Shown here piece after piece: positions 1-6,093 of a stretch of 10,483 bases of DNA. Position numbers and translations under genes: made by a program. Each line of letters starts with the position of its first letter. Position 1 is the first letter of the stretch. The notes below the pieces were generated by a model. It had not been told where the DNA came from, made no database searches, and saw nothing but the letters and a program-made list of their open reading frames with translations. The stretch comes from Bacillota bacterium. Its GTDB lineage: Bacteria; Bacillota; Clostridia; Oscillospirales; Ruminococcaceae. Where the stretch lies: contig JAEWBS010000024.1 of the NCBI GenBank assembly GCA_023391005.1, forward strand, positions 1 to 10,483, given 5' to 3'.

Positions 1-561
1 GATCGATTCCTGCAAATACTTCTGGTAGGTCGCCGAACGGATCATATTATCGAGCTGGGTGCGCACCCGCAGCCCGGTGCTGCGGATGTTGCGCCGCAGA
101 TCGGAAAGCAGCGCCGACGCGTTGTCGTCCAGCTCCTCCTCCGAAACGATTGCGCTGGTCAACCGGTTCTCTAAACCGCGCTCAAGAAACAGGCACTCAA
201 ACAGGCCGTCGAGCGCGGTGGTCATCTCTTTGGACTGCTCTTTCCAGCTGTCTAACGAGCGCATCGTGCGCAGAATCAGCGTGATGTCCAACAGCTCACG
301 CAGCGACAGGCGGCTGCCCAACTGGGCGCGCTTTAAAGCGCCCGCACAGTTGACCATGCGGTAGAGCGTCGGATAGCCGTATTTATTCGACAGCGTGTTG
401 GCCGCGACGGTCAGATTCAGTAGCCGCACAGCGTCCTCGTACTGGCAGACCGGTTCAATCGCCAGCGCCAGCCGTCGGCTGTCGTCGCAGCCGGTGCAGT
501 CGGCCAGCTTTTCGAGCACGCGCGGCAGTTCCAACGTTGTCATATGTTTTTTTAGAATCAT
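1..561 (-). CDS. mutS2: MutS2 family protein, N-terminal part (cut by window edge)
   Basis: The minus strand is open from ATG at 561-559 to the window edge, giving the first 187 codons; the rest lies to the left. MutS2 is a dimeric ATPase of about 780 residues, related to MutS but lacking its mismatch-recognition domain. It acts in recombination control and, in Bacillus, in rescue of collided ribosomes through a C-terminal Smr nuclease domain. The visible part is the alpha-helical N-terminal region: it opens with the LELPRVLEKLA pattern, has GALKRAQLGSRLSLREL in the middle, and ends in the family-typical segment RVRTQLDNMIRS followed by YQKYLQESI. The start is supported by GGAGGA at 573-568, six bases upstream; a second ATG at 543-541 is in frame but has no comparable site. 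It lies 160 bp downstream of recO in the same direction. ATPase and Smr domains cannot be checked here. Confidence 0.9.
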   Translation of the reverse strand, partial: MILKKHMTTLELPRVLEKLADCTGCDDSRRLALAIEPVCQYEDAVRLLNLTVAANTLSNKYGYPTLYRMVNCAGALKRAQLGSRLSLRELLDITLILRTMRSLDSWKEQSKEMTTALDGLFECLFLERGLENRLTSAIVSEEELDDNASALLSDLRRNIRSTGLRVRTQLDNMIRSATYQKYLQESI

Positions 562-721
562 AAAAAATCCTCCGAAGAACGGTTGGGGCGCGGCCCGACA
601 GGCCGATGGGCCGATCTAAACGCCGACAGCGCATATCATGTGCGGTTTGCGTTAATGTCGGAACACCCTAACAAAAAGCGTCTCAATAATCAAGCGGCGA
701 TCGTTGCTATTGCGATCACGG
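562..721 (-). other. recO-mutS2 intergenic spacer
   Basis: This 160-bp gap between the recO stop and the mutS2 start contains the mutS2 ribosome binding site (573-568) and two weak 5-bp stems: CGGCC/GGCCG at 591-605, and GATCG/CGATC near the recO end. I see no stem followed by a T-run, so no clear terminator after recO. Candidate promoter hexamers read toward mutS2 (for example TTGATT followed 17 bases later by TAGGGT) are too poor to call. mutS2 may be read through from recO. Confidence 0.4.
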
Positions 722-1474
722 CTATTCCTCGGCCACGGAATAGAAAAAGCCCAGCGTACGGTATTGCTTTTGAAGATGATACAGCAGGTAGCGTTCGCAG
801 ATTTGCGTCAAAATACGCAGCCCCTCGTCGGGTAACGAAAAAGCAAACAGCTTTTCAAACGGGCTGTAAAGAATGTGCCGCATCGCTGTGAGCACACCGT
901 CCGGTACCGGCTCGGCGCGGTGCTCAGGCAAATCGCAGTTTGGGCAATAAAGCGCGCCCGTCTCGACCGAAAAACGCATCGGCCCGCTCTCCTGCTCATC
1001 AAACGCGCCGCAGACGGCACAGCCGGTTAAGTCGGGCATGAACCCCGCCATTGTCATCAACCGCAGCTCAAAGACCGGCTTTAAAAGCCAGACCGATTTT
1101 TTGCCTCTACTGAGCAGATGCAGTGTGTTTAATACCAGCCGCAGATAGTCGGGGGAAGCCTCTTCGGGCGGGGCCAGCTCGCAGCACAGCTCGGCTATGT
1201 AAGAGGCGAGCGAGAGCGCCGCGATGTTTTGCCGCAGCGCGAAAAAGGACTGCTCGACCTCCGCAGAATCAACGGTGGTGCTGTCCCGATACCGGAACAG
1301 CACCAGCTTGGAATAACAAAACAGCTCGGTTGAAGAAGTCAGCTTGCTGCGCGGCTTGTTCGCACCCCGCGCAGCGGCTGAGATAACGCCGTAATCATGG
1401 GTCAAAATGGTGAGCAGACGGTCGTCCCCCACCGATTTGGCACGAATAATTATTCCGTGCGTGACACACTGCAT
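722..1474 (-). CDS. recO: DNA repair protein RecO
   Basis: RecO helps load RecA onto SSB-coated single-stranded DNA, with RecR (and RecF), during recombinational repair in the cytoplasm; it also anneals complementary strands. The 250-residue product has the normal length. The N-terminal OB-fold begins with a segment of the usual RecO type (residues 7-35, IIIRAKSVGDDRLLTILT), followed by a helical domain. A zinc finger of CxxC...CxxC type is visible at Cys152, Cys155, Cys177 and Cys180, as in many Gram-positive RecO proteins. The start is ATG at 1474-1472; AAGGAG lies at 1493-1488, 13 bases upstream, which is slightly far. The first 25 bases overlap the end of the upstream yqzL-like gene in another frame, suggesting coupled translation. 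The order era, yqzL, recO matches Bacillus. Confidence 0.93.
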   Translation of the reverse strand: MQCVTHGIIIRAKSVGDDRLLTILTHDYGVISAAARGANKPRSKLTSSTELFCYSKLVLFRYRDSTTVDSAEVEQSFFALRQNIAALSLASYIAELCCELAPPEEASPDYLRLVLNTLHLLSRGKKSVWLLKPVFELRLMTMAGFMPDLTGCAVCGAFDEQESGPMRFSVETGALYCPNCDLPEHRAEPVPDGVLTAMRHILYSPFEKLFAFSLPDEGLRILTQICERYLLYHLQKQYRTLGFFYSVAEE

Positions 1475-1617
1475 GGCGTTTTCGTCTCTCCTTCGTTGAC
1501 ATTTTGTACTGTACCGCCCAGCATCTCCATCTGACGGCTTTCTGCGGCGTATTGCAGATAATCACAAACTCGACCGGTGCAAAAAAAGGCTTCCCAGGCT
1601 TTTGTGTTGTCCATCAT
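1450..1617 (-). CDS. yqzL: YqzL-like small protein
   Basis: A 55-residue protein lies between era and recO, exactly where Bacillus has yqzL. The recognisable part is residues 7-23, AWEAFFCTGRVCDYLQY, which matches the remembered YqzL pattern of W, F, TG, then YL and an aromatic residue. The function of YqzL is not known to me. The frame stays open upstream to 1659, but the start is best placed at ATG 1617-1615 (or the adjacent ATG 1614-1612), because GGAGG stands at 1632-1628, 10 bases upstream. An ATG at 1621-1619 is closer to that site but opens only a 19-codon out-of-frame ORF. The polar tail beyond residue 35 has no visible domain, and part of it is fixed by the 25-base overlap with recO. 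The identification rests on position plus a short motif. Confidence 0.7.
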   Translation of the reverse strand: MMDNTKAWEAFFCTGRVCDYLQYAAESRQMEMLGGTVQNVNEGETKTPCSVSRTE

Positions 1618-1627
1618 ACATAAATCG

Positions 1628-1632
1628 CCTCC
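1628..1632 (-). promoter_or_regulatory. Ribosome binding site deciding the yqzL start
   Basis: GGAGG on the minus strand, 10 bases before the ATG at 1617. It rules out the longer 69-residue reading that starts at 1659. Confidence 0.65.
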
Positions 1633-1735
1633 GAAGATAGCTTTTCCGAAGACGCGCAAATTATTGTCGGAAATATTTCGCTAATCGGCCGCCGCTAAAA
1701 TCCAAATGAGCAAGCCGACCGGCTTAAAGCATCAT

Positions 1736-2629
1736 TTATTGCTCGCGAAAGCCGAAATTTTTCAATTGGGTGTCGCTGTCGCGCCAGCCCTCGCGCACCT
1801 TGACCCAGCATTGCAGGTTGACGCGCACATCTAAAAAGCGCTCGATATCCAGCCGTGCCTCGGTCGCAATTTTTTTGAGCATCGCGCCGTGCTTGCCGAT
1901 AATAATCCCCTTATGCGCGTCGCGCTCGCAGACGATGGTCGCGTCGATGTCGATCATCCCGCCATCCTCACGCTCGAGCATTCTTTCGATGACGACCGCA
2001 GTGCCATGGGGAATTTCATCCCGCATGTTGCGCAGCAGCTTCTCACGGATGATTTCAGACACAACCGCGCGCTCGGGCTGGTCGGTCAGAGTATCGTCGG
2101 GGAAGAAATGCTCGCCCTCGACGCAAAACGGCTCAAGCTCCTTTAAAAGCGTCGCGACGCCCTCGCCCTTGAGGGCCGAAATCGGCACCACAGAATCAAA
2201 AGCATAGAGATTGGCGAACTCGGCAATTTTTTTGAGCATCAGCTCCTTTTGCGCGAGCGCGTCGACCTTGTTGATGGCCAGTACTGCGGGCACCCGGCTG
2301 TTCTTAATGCTCTCGACCAGCTGCTTTTCGGCGGTGGTCACATGGTTGTCCCACTCGGTGACGAGAATGACGGCGTCGACATCCGACACCGATGCGCCCG
2401 CCTGCTTAACCATGAACTGCCCCAGCTTAGACTTGGGCTTATGCAGCCCCGGCGTGTCGATGAAGACATACTGCGTCTCCCCCTCGGTCAAGACGCCGGT
2501 GATGCGGTTTCTGGTCGTCTGGGGCTTGTCCGATACAATCGCGATCTTCTCGCCTAACAGGCGGTTTAGCAGTGACGATTTGCCAACGTTCGGACGCCCG
2601 ACAATCGACACGAAAATATTTTTTGTCAT
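1736..2629 (-). CDS. era: GTPase Era
   Basis: Era is an essential GTPase that binds the 3' end of 16S rRNA and checks 30S subunit maturation. At 297 residues it has normal length. The GTPase domain shows G1 GRPNVGKS (residues 11-18), the switch I region with Thr38-Thr39, G3 DTPG (58-61), G4 NKVD (120-123) and G5 SAL (151-153). The C-terminal KH domain has the RNA-binding loop GKHG at 245-248. The ATG start at 2629-2627 is 12 bases after the ybeY stop and is preceded by GAGGAA, which lies in one copy of a perfect 12-bp tandem repeat. YbeY and Era are linked in 16S rRNA maturation, so their adjacency is functionally sensible. A 118-bp gap separates era from the yqzL-like gene. Confidence 0.97.
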   Translation of the reverse strand: MTKNIFVSIVGRPNVGKSSLLNRLLGEKIAIVSDKPQTTRNRITGVLTEGETQYVFIDTPGLHKPKSKLGQFMVKQAGASVSDVDAVILVTEWDNHVTTAEKQLVESIKNSRVPAVLAINKVDALAQKELMLKKIAEFANLYAFDSVVPISALKGEGVATLLKELEPFCVEGEHFFPDDTLTDQPERAVVSEIIREKLLRNMRDEIPHGTAVVIERMLEREDGGMIDIDATIVCERDAHKGIIIGKHGAMLKKIATEARLDIERFLDVRVNLQCWVKVREGWRDSDTQLKNFGFREQ

Positions 2630-2653
2630 TTAAATTTCCTCTTAAATTTCCTC
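2630..2653. repeat. Perfect 12-bp tandem duplication at the ybeY-era junction
   Basis: TTAAATTTCCTC occurs twice head to tail (2630-2641 and 2642-2653). Read on the minus strand, each copy is GAGGAAATTTAA. The first copy encodes the last residues and stop of ybeY (Glu-Glu-Ile-stop); the second supplies the ribosome binding site of era. Confidence 0.9.
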
Positions 2654-3151
2654 ATCTTGGGTGATAAAGGTTTCGTCCCGGGAGAGCCCCAGACCCTGAA
2701 GCACCGCTTCTTCTTTTTCGTGCATAATCCGCGCCTGCATGCCGTCGGTCTCATGGTCGTAGCCCAACAGATGGAACATCGAGTGCACCGTCAAAAAGCC
2801 GAGCTCCCGCTCGAGCGAATGGCCGTAAAGACGCGCCTGCTCGACCGCACGCTCCATCGAGACAACGATGTCGCCCAAAATGCTGGCGCCCGTCTCCTCG
2901 TTAATGTCGTAACTGCCCTTTTCTCCCATCGGGAAGGACAGCACATCGGTGGCCGAATCTTTGTTGCGGTAGGAGGCGTTTAGCTCCCGGATGCTGTCGT
3001 TATCCACAAGGCTGACGCTAATCTCGGCGGGGTCATGCATGCCCTCGGCGGCGAGCACCGCGTTGCAGCAACGCTTAATCAAGAGGCGCGCCCCGGTGGG
3101 AATTTTAATCTTCTTCTGTCGGTTTGAAATATATACCTTTGCCTTAGCCAA
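2642..3151 (-). CDS. ybeY: Endoribonuclease YbeY (rRNA maturation factor)
   Basis: YbeY is a zinc-dependent single-strand RNase needed for 16S rRNA 3'-end processing and ribosome quality control. The 169-residue product carries the metal-binding motif H-x3-H-x5-H at His123, His127 and His133 (HSMFHLLGYDH), and the upstream conserved block RNKDSATDVLSFPM at 62-75. The first codon is TTG at 3151-3149, not ATG. This is supported by GGGAGG at 3165-3160, eight bases upstream, and by an in-frame TGA a short way further up with no ATG between. It lies 44 bp after phoH and 12 bp before era. Bacillus has yqfF/pgpH between phoH and ybeY, and dgkA and cdd between ybeY and era; these are absent here. Confidence 0.96.
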   Translation of the reverse strand: MAKAKVYISNRQKKIKIPTGARLLIKRCCNAVLAAEGMHDPAEISVSLVDNDSIRELNASYRNKDSATDVLSFPMGEKGSYDINEETGASILGDIVVSMERAVEQARLYGHSLERELGFLTVHSMFHLLGYDHETDGMQARIMHEKEEAVLQGLGLSRDETFITQDEEI

Positions 3152-3159
3152 TCGCGTTT

Positions 3160-3165
3160 CCTCCC
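3160..3165 (-). promoter_or_regulatory. Ribosome binding site fixing the TTG start of ybeY
   Basis: GGGAGG on the minus strand, eight bases before the TTG at 3151. Spacing is near ideal and no alternative in-frame ATG lies upstream. Confidence 0.8.
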
Positions 3166-3169
3166 AAGC

Positions 3170-3189
3170 TGACAGTCAATGGACTGTCA
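3170..3189 (-). other. Small hairpin between phoH and ybeY
   Basis: TGACAGT (3170-3176) and ACTGTCA (3183-3189) are perfect inverted repeats around a six-base loop, in the 44-bp gap just before the ybeY ribosome binding site. There is no T-run, so it is not an intrinsic terminator. It could be an mRNA processing or stability element; its role is not evident. Confidence 0.45.
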
Positions 3190-3195
3190 TACATC

Positions 3196-4191
3196 CTAAT
3201 GCCGTGACGGCGGATTATTGTAATAGCGTTCATAGGCCTTGATAATCTCCTGAATCAGGCGGTGGCGCACCACATCCTTTTCAGAAAGGTGAATGATCTC
3301 GATGTTGTTGATATTTTTTAAAACGCGGATCGCTTCTATCAAGCCGGATTTTTTATCCGGCAAATCAATCTGCGTGACGTCGCCGGTGATGACCGCCTTG
3401 GAGTTTTGCCCCAAGCGGGTCAGCAGCATCTTCATCTGTTCAGGCGTCGTGTTCTGCGCCTCGTCGAGAATGATAAACGAGTCGTCGAGCGTTCTGCCCC
3501 GCATATAGGCGAGCGGCGCTACCTCGATGTTGCCGCGCTCGACATAGCGCTGATAGTTTTCGGCCCCGAGCATGTCAAAGAGCGCGTCGTAGAGCGGACG
3601 CAGATAGGGGTCGACCTTATTTTGCAGATCGCCGGGCAAAAAGCCGAGCTTCTCGCCCGCCTCGACGGCCGGACGGGTCAAAACAATGCGGTTGACGTCG
3701 TGCGCGCGAAAGGCCCGCACCGCCATCGCAACCGCAAGATAGGTCTTACCTGTGCCCGCAGGGCCGACGCCGAACGTGATGGTGTTTTTGCGGATCGCGT
3801 CGATATATTTCTTCTGGCCGAGCGTTTTGGCCTTGAGCGGCCTGCCCTTGGCCGTGATGCACACGACCTCGTCGGTAAGCTGGGCGACCTTTTCTTCCTG
3901 CCCCTCGTCGACGAGCGACATGACATAGTGGATGTTCTGCTCGGTCAACGCCTCGCCGGTGTTGATCAGCGAAATGAGCGCCTCGATCACCTTGACGGCC
4001 ATATAAACCTGTTCCGCCTCGCCCGCGACCTTAATATCGGCGCCGCGCAGCAGAATACTGACGCCATAAGTCTCTTCTATGAGCCTGACGTTGGCGTCAA
4101 AGCTGCCAAACAGTGCAAGGGTGTGCTCCATTCGTTCGACATTGATCAGCTGTTCTATCATTTCATCATCCATTCCGCCGTGGACCGGCAT
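3196..4191 (-). CDS. phoH: PhoH family ATPase
   Basis: PhoH-like proteins are cytoplasmic P-loop ATPases related to the helicase core. Their cellular role is unsettled, with links to RNA metabolism inferred from conserved proximity to ybeY. The 331-residue product has an N-terminal KH-like region (about 23-75), Walker A GPAGTGKT (143-150), a strongly conserved block from LTRPAVEAGEKLGFLPGDLQ (171-190) through EVAPLAYMRGRTLDDSF, Walker B with DEAQ (243-246), and TGD (269-271). The ATG at 4191-4189 is the first in frame after a TGA. Its upstream sequence, GAAAG directly abutting the ATG, is a poor ribosome binding site, unlike the other genes here. ATGs at residues 7 and 11 are alternatives. 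A vegetative-type promoter and a foldable leader lie upstream, so expression is probably not tied only to yqfCD. Confidence 0.95.
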   Translation of the reverse strand: MPVHGGMDDEMIEQLINVERMEHTLALFGSFDANVRLIEETYGVSILLRGADIKVAGEAEQVYMAVKVIEALISLINTGEALTEQNIHYVMSLVDEGQEEKVAQLTDEVVCITAKGRPLKAKTLGQKKYIDAIRKNTITFGVGPAGTGKTYLAVAMAVRAFRAHDVNRIVLTRPAVEAGEKLGFLPGDLQNKVDPYLRPLYDALFDMLGAENYQRYVERGNIEVAPLAYMRGRTLDDSFIILDEAQNTTPEQMKMLLTRLGQNSKAVITGDVTQIDLPDKKSGLIEAIRVLKNINNIEIIHLSEKDVVRHRLIQEIIKAYERYYNNPPSRH

Positions 4192-4283
4192 CTTTCAGAA
4201 ATAGCATCCCGCGCTTTTCAGCCTAAAAGGCGGATAACGCCGTAATTGTGGGGCAAAGTCGCTTTAGGCTGATGGCTATGCGT
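4192..4283 (-). promoter_or_regulatory. Structured 5' leader of phoH mRNA (predicted)
   Basis: If transcription starts about seven bases below the -10 at 4295-4290, phoH has a leader of about 92 nt. Within it TCAGCCTAAA (4272-4263 on the minus strand) pairs perfectly with TTTAGGCTGA (4227-4218). The 35-base interior contains a smaller hairpin, GGCG-TTATC-CGCC (4241-4229). The stem ends 26 bases before the weak phoH start site. No T-run follows. I do not recognise a known riboswitch class. Confidence 0.45.
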
Positions 4284-4289
4284 TTAAAG

Positions 4290-4318
4290 AGTATATCATA
4301 TTTCTGGATATTTGTCAT
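4290..4318 (-). promoter_or_regulatory. Sigma-A-type promoter for phoH
   Basis: On the minus strand, ATGACA (4318-4313, five of six to TTGACA) is followed after exactly 17 bases by TATACT (4295-4290, five of six to TATAAT). The -10 is preceded by TGA, giving an extended -10. It is the best promoter match in the window, lies in the 151-bp gap between yqfD and phoH, and reads toward phoH. Confidence 0.65.
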
Positions 4319-4342
4319 AAAAAAGCTGTAAAAATTCTGCTG

Positions 4343-5515
4343 TTACCGCCGTAAAATTTCCACTTCTTTGGCAATATCCTTTTGGACGAGTGCGCGCTCG
4401 GTCAGGTAGTAGACGCCGTTTTCACAACGACCGTCAATTTCCCGGGAAAGCACCTTTGACTCGGGGGTGTTTTCACGCAGGGCGTTTAACTGCCGCATCG
4501 CATATTCCTTGGCCTCGCGTTCAGTTATTTCATCGGTTTTAAGCTGCACCGGCGTCTCAATCCGCTTTAAAACCCACAGGTTTTCAGAGGGCAGCAGCGC
4601 CTCGCGCCGCCAGGAGATGGAATAGGGCTGTTCTTTCATTTTTAACGGAAAAAACATCGGTATACGGATGTTGCCCCACTCAAGAAAGCTTTTGGTTTTT
4701 GGGTCGCCGTTTGGCGCCCATGTCGGCTGCTTGAGCGGTACTTGAATGTCGTGATCTTCATAGGCGTGCGCAATGACCTTGGCGCGGGCGTATTTAAACT
4801 GCCGGTTACCGTATTGATCCTCCATAATGCCGCTGACGATGATATCGCCTGCGCTGACCGTATCGCCAATTTTAACGACCGATTCGCCCTCGTAGACCTC
4901 CATATAGCGGATCTGCCCGTCGCAGGCCGCCACGACGTTGCCGACAATTTCGTCAGGGTCGATCGGGTTGGGCGGTGCCTCCAGCTCGCGTAGCTCGATC
5001 TGCGCCGTGCTGCCGACGATGTTGATGGCAATCCACGCGATGCGCCCATCGATGAGCCGTAATTGTTGTTGCAACGTGCGCGCGTCAATTTTGCCCGCGA
5101 GCGCCCCGGGTTTGACGCCCAACGCCGCGAGCTCCTCACGCAGCTCCTGCTCGGGAATGGTGACGCAGCCGTTGATATCCACGCGCCAGACAAACTGCGA
5201 CGCGACAATCAACGCCAGCACGGCGCACAACAGCCCCGCCACAAAGCCCTTGCGGTGGCGGTAACGGTGCCGGTAAACCCACAGCCCCGATTTTTTTTGA
5301 ATGCGCACCTTAGTGCCGGTCTGCCGCGCCATCGGCCGCAGGCGGTAATAGTGCTCGGCATAAGTGCTGGCCTCAATGCCCTGCGGGAGGTGCTTAATAC
5401 CCCAAACCGGCAGTCCGTTACGCAGACAGAGATTGATAAGCTTTTCAGGAAAAGCGCCGGTAATCAAAAAGGTTACCGTGCCGCGCAGCCATCTGACCAA
5501 AACGAGCAGAAACAT
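4343..5515 (-). CDS. yqfD: Sporulation protein YqfD
   Basis: YqfD family proteins are membrane proteins conserved with yqfC in endospore formers and, in Bacillus, controlled by the mother-cell factor sigma-E; the molecular role is not established. This 390-residue protein has an N-terminal cytoplasmic segment (about 1-88) including the block LINLCLRNGLPVWGI (26-40), one clear membrane helix at about 91-110 (AGLLCAVLALIVASQFVW), then a large extracytoplasmic part. That part has a POTRA-like beginning (about 112-178) and a beta-rich domain with the block EGESVVKIGDTVSAGDIIVSG (209-229), which resembles lipoyl/barrel-sandwich repeats. The ATG at 5515-5513 lies nine bases after the yqfC stop, and the ribosome binding site GAGGTG overlaps that stop, implying coupled translation. 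It ends 151 bp before phoH. Confidence 0.9.
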   Translation of the reverse strand: MFLLVLVRWLRGTVTFLITGAFPEKLINLCLRNGLPVWGIKHLPQGIEASTYAEHYYRLRPMARQTGTKVRIQKKSGLWVYRHRYRHRKGFVAGLLCAVLALIVASQFVWRVDINGCVTIPEQELREELAALGVKPGALAGKIDARTLQQQLRLIDGRIAWIAINIVGSTAQIELRELEAPPNPIDPDEIVGNVVAACDGQIRYMEVYEGESVVKIGDTVSAGDIIVSGIMEDQYGNRQFKYARAKVIAHAYEDHDIQVPLKQPTWAPNGDPKTKSFLEWGNIRIPMFFPLKMKEQPYSISWRREALLPSENLWVLKRIETPVQLKTDEITEREAKEYAMRQLNALRENTPESKVLSREIDGRCENGVYYLTERALVQKDIAKEVEILRR

Positions 5516-5524
5516 AGCAGCACC

Positions 5525-5836
5525 TCAATATAAAAATTCGACCGCGGTGATGGTGCCCGAGACGACGGTGGTGTTGCGGTTCAGGCTGCCGATCGCAAGA
5601 CCGCGTCCCGAAAATTTGACCACCATGCCCCCAGCCATCAAACGAATAATCTGCGGCGTATACTCCAGCACGCCGCGGCAGTTTTCGACCACTGCCTCGT
5701 GGTTGGAATGCATCTCTATATGCAGCCCGCCGGCCAGCGTGCTTTCCGGCAGCTCCAGTACGCGGGACAGGGCCGTTTTCATCGGTTTTTCATCTTTCTT
5801 TTTATTTGATTTTTGCAGCTTTGTTCTGCGCTTCAA
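5525..5836 (-). CDS. yqfC: Sporulation protein YqfC
   Basis: A 103-residue protein of the YqfC family, always found with yqfD in spore formers; its function is unknown and it probably works with YqfD in the mother cell. After a lysine/arginine-rich N-terminus (residues 1-19, longer than in Bacillus) comes the family core: LELPESTL (27-34), a segment with the motif ENCRGVLEYTPQIIRL (51-66), and a C-terminal beta strand region ending TAVEFLY. The start codon is TTG at 5836-5834, set by GGAGGTG at 5850-5844 with a seven-base spacer. An internal ATG at codon 19 exists but has no comparable site. It is the first gene of the minus-strand block. A weak sigma-E-like promoter candidate lies at 5912-5883. 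Confidence 0.88.
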   Translation of the reverse strand: MKRRTKLQKSNKKKDEKPMKTALSRVLELPESTLAGGLHIEMHSNHEAVVENCRGVLEYTPQIIRLMAGGMVVKFSGRGLAIGSLNRNTTVVSGTITAVEFLY

Positions 5837-5843
5837 GCCTTTG

Positions 5844-5850
5844 CACCTCC
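5844..5850 (-). promoter_or_regulatory. Ribosome binding site fixing the TTG start of yqfC
   Basis: GGAGGTG on the minus strand, seven bases before the TTG at 5836. It favours the 103-residue form over the shorter form beginning at the internal ATG. Confidence 0.8.
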
Positions 5851-5868
5851 AGCTTATATGAAATATGG

Positions 5869-5898
5869 TTGAAAATGCACTAAGTTTATAAGGATATT
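5869..5898 (+). promoter_or_regulatory. Possible sigma-A promoter reading toward the small ORF and ylbJ
   Basis: TTGAAA (5869-5874, five of six) and GATATT (5893-5898, four of six) are 18 bases apart. A transcript would begin near 5905, about 30 bases before the AAGGAG of the 31-codon ORF. It overlaps the opposing candidate for yqfC. The match is moderate in an AT-rich stretch where chance hits are likely. Confidence 0.3.
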
Positions 5899-5912
5899 TG
5901 ATCTGAATAACG
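5883..5912 (-). promoter_or_regulatory. Possible sigma-E-like promoter for yqfC
   Basis: On the minus strand, CGTTATT (5912-5906) and TATAAACT (5890-5883) are separated by 15 bases. Compared with the remembered sigma-E consensus (ATATT at -35, CATACANT at -10), the -10 keeps five of seven informative positions and the -35 four of five. The geometry fits: transcription would start near 5876, upstream of the ribosome binding site at 5850. Expected from the sigma-E control of yqfCD in Bacillus, but weak by sequence alone. Confidence 0.3.
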
Positions 5913-5946
5913 ATACGGCTGGCCTGTTATGCTGCAAGGAGAACAA

Positions 5947-6042
5947 ATGCCCGACCAACAACAAACCGCAAAGACTATGCCGCTATATCCCTATAAGTCG
6001 CATCGATTCCTTCAAAATACTATATGGGCGGGTAAACCGTGA
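5947..6042 (+). CDS. Possible 31-residue peptide upstream of ylbJ
   Basis: A 31-codon ORF (it begins MPDQQQTAKT and ends IWAGKP) starts at ATG 5947, behind AAGGAG at 5936-5941 with an ideal five-base spacer, and stops with TGA at 6040-6042, 51 bases before ylbJ. A candidate promoter (5869-5898) lies upstream. Against it, only 13 of 30 codons after the start end in G or C, unlike the GC-rich third positions of the neighbouring genes, and I recognise no family. It has no membrane segment or signal peptide; the middle is rich in aromatic residues (YPY, F, W). It could be a genuine small protein, an upstream ORF tuning ylbJ, or chance. Confidence 0.3.
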   Translation: MPDQQQTAKTMPLYPYKSHRFLQNTIWAGKP

Positions 6043-6068
6043 TATGCGCCTGTTTGCGGCCATAGAAT
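6040..6068 (+). promoter_or_regulatory. Sigma-E-like promoter for ylbJ
   Basis: TGATATG (6040-6046) is followed after 14 bases by CATAGAAT (6061-6068). The -10 matches the remembered sigma-E consensus CATACANT at six of seven informative positions, and 14 bases is the usual spacing; the -35 keeps the ATAT core. Transcription would start near 6075, just before the GAGGTG at 6082-6087. This agrees with ylbJ being a sigma-E gene in Bacillus. Confidence 0.45.
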
Positions 6069-6093
6069 AGCGGTAGGATGCGAGGTGTTGTAA

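Noticed and set aside
1712..1725. AAGCC/GGCTT stem just after the era stop as a terminator
   Set aside because: Only five base pairs and no following T-run on the minus strand; a terminator cannot be supported.
1770..2633. Several plus-strand ORFs opposite era, of up to 145 codons
   Set aside because: All are shadows of era, which shows every G motif and a KH loop.
3406..4245. 279-codon plus-strand ORF opposite phoH
   Set aside because: It lies almost wholly over phoH, whose frame carries Walker A and B motifs; the antisense product has no recognisable domain. GC-rich third positions readily produce such open antisense frames.
5852..5862. CATATAAG as a -10 for yqfC
   Set aside because: It sits directly against the ribosome binding site, so the transcript would begin inside or after it.
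5904..5934. Sigma-G-like pair TGAATA, 18 bases, TATGCTG on the plus strand
   Set aside because: The -35 is a good match, but transcription would start on or after the AAGGAG of the small ORF, and the -10 matches only four of seven positions.
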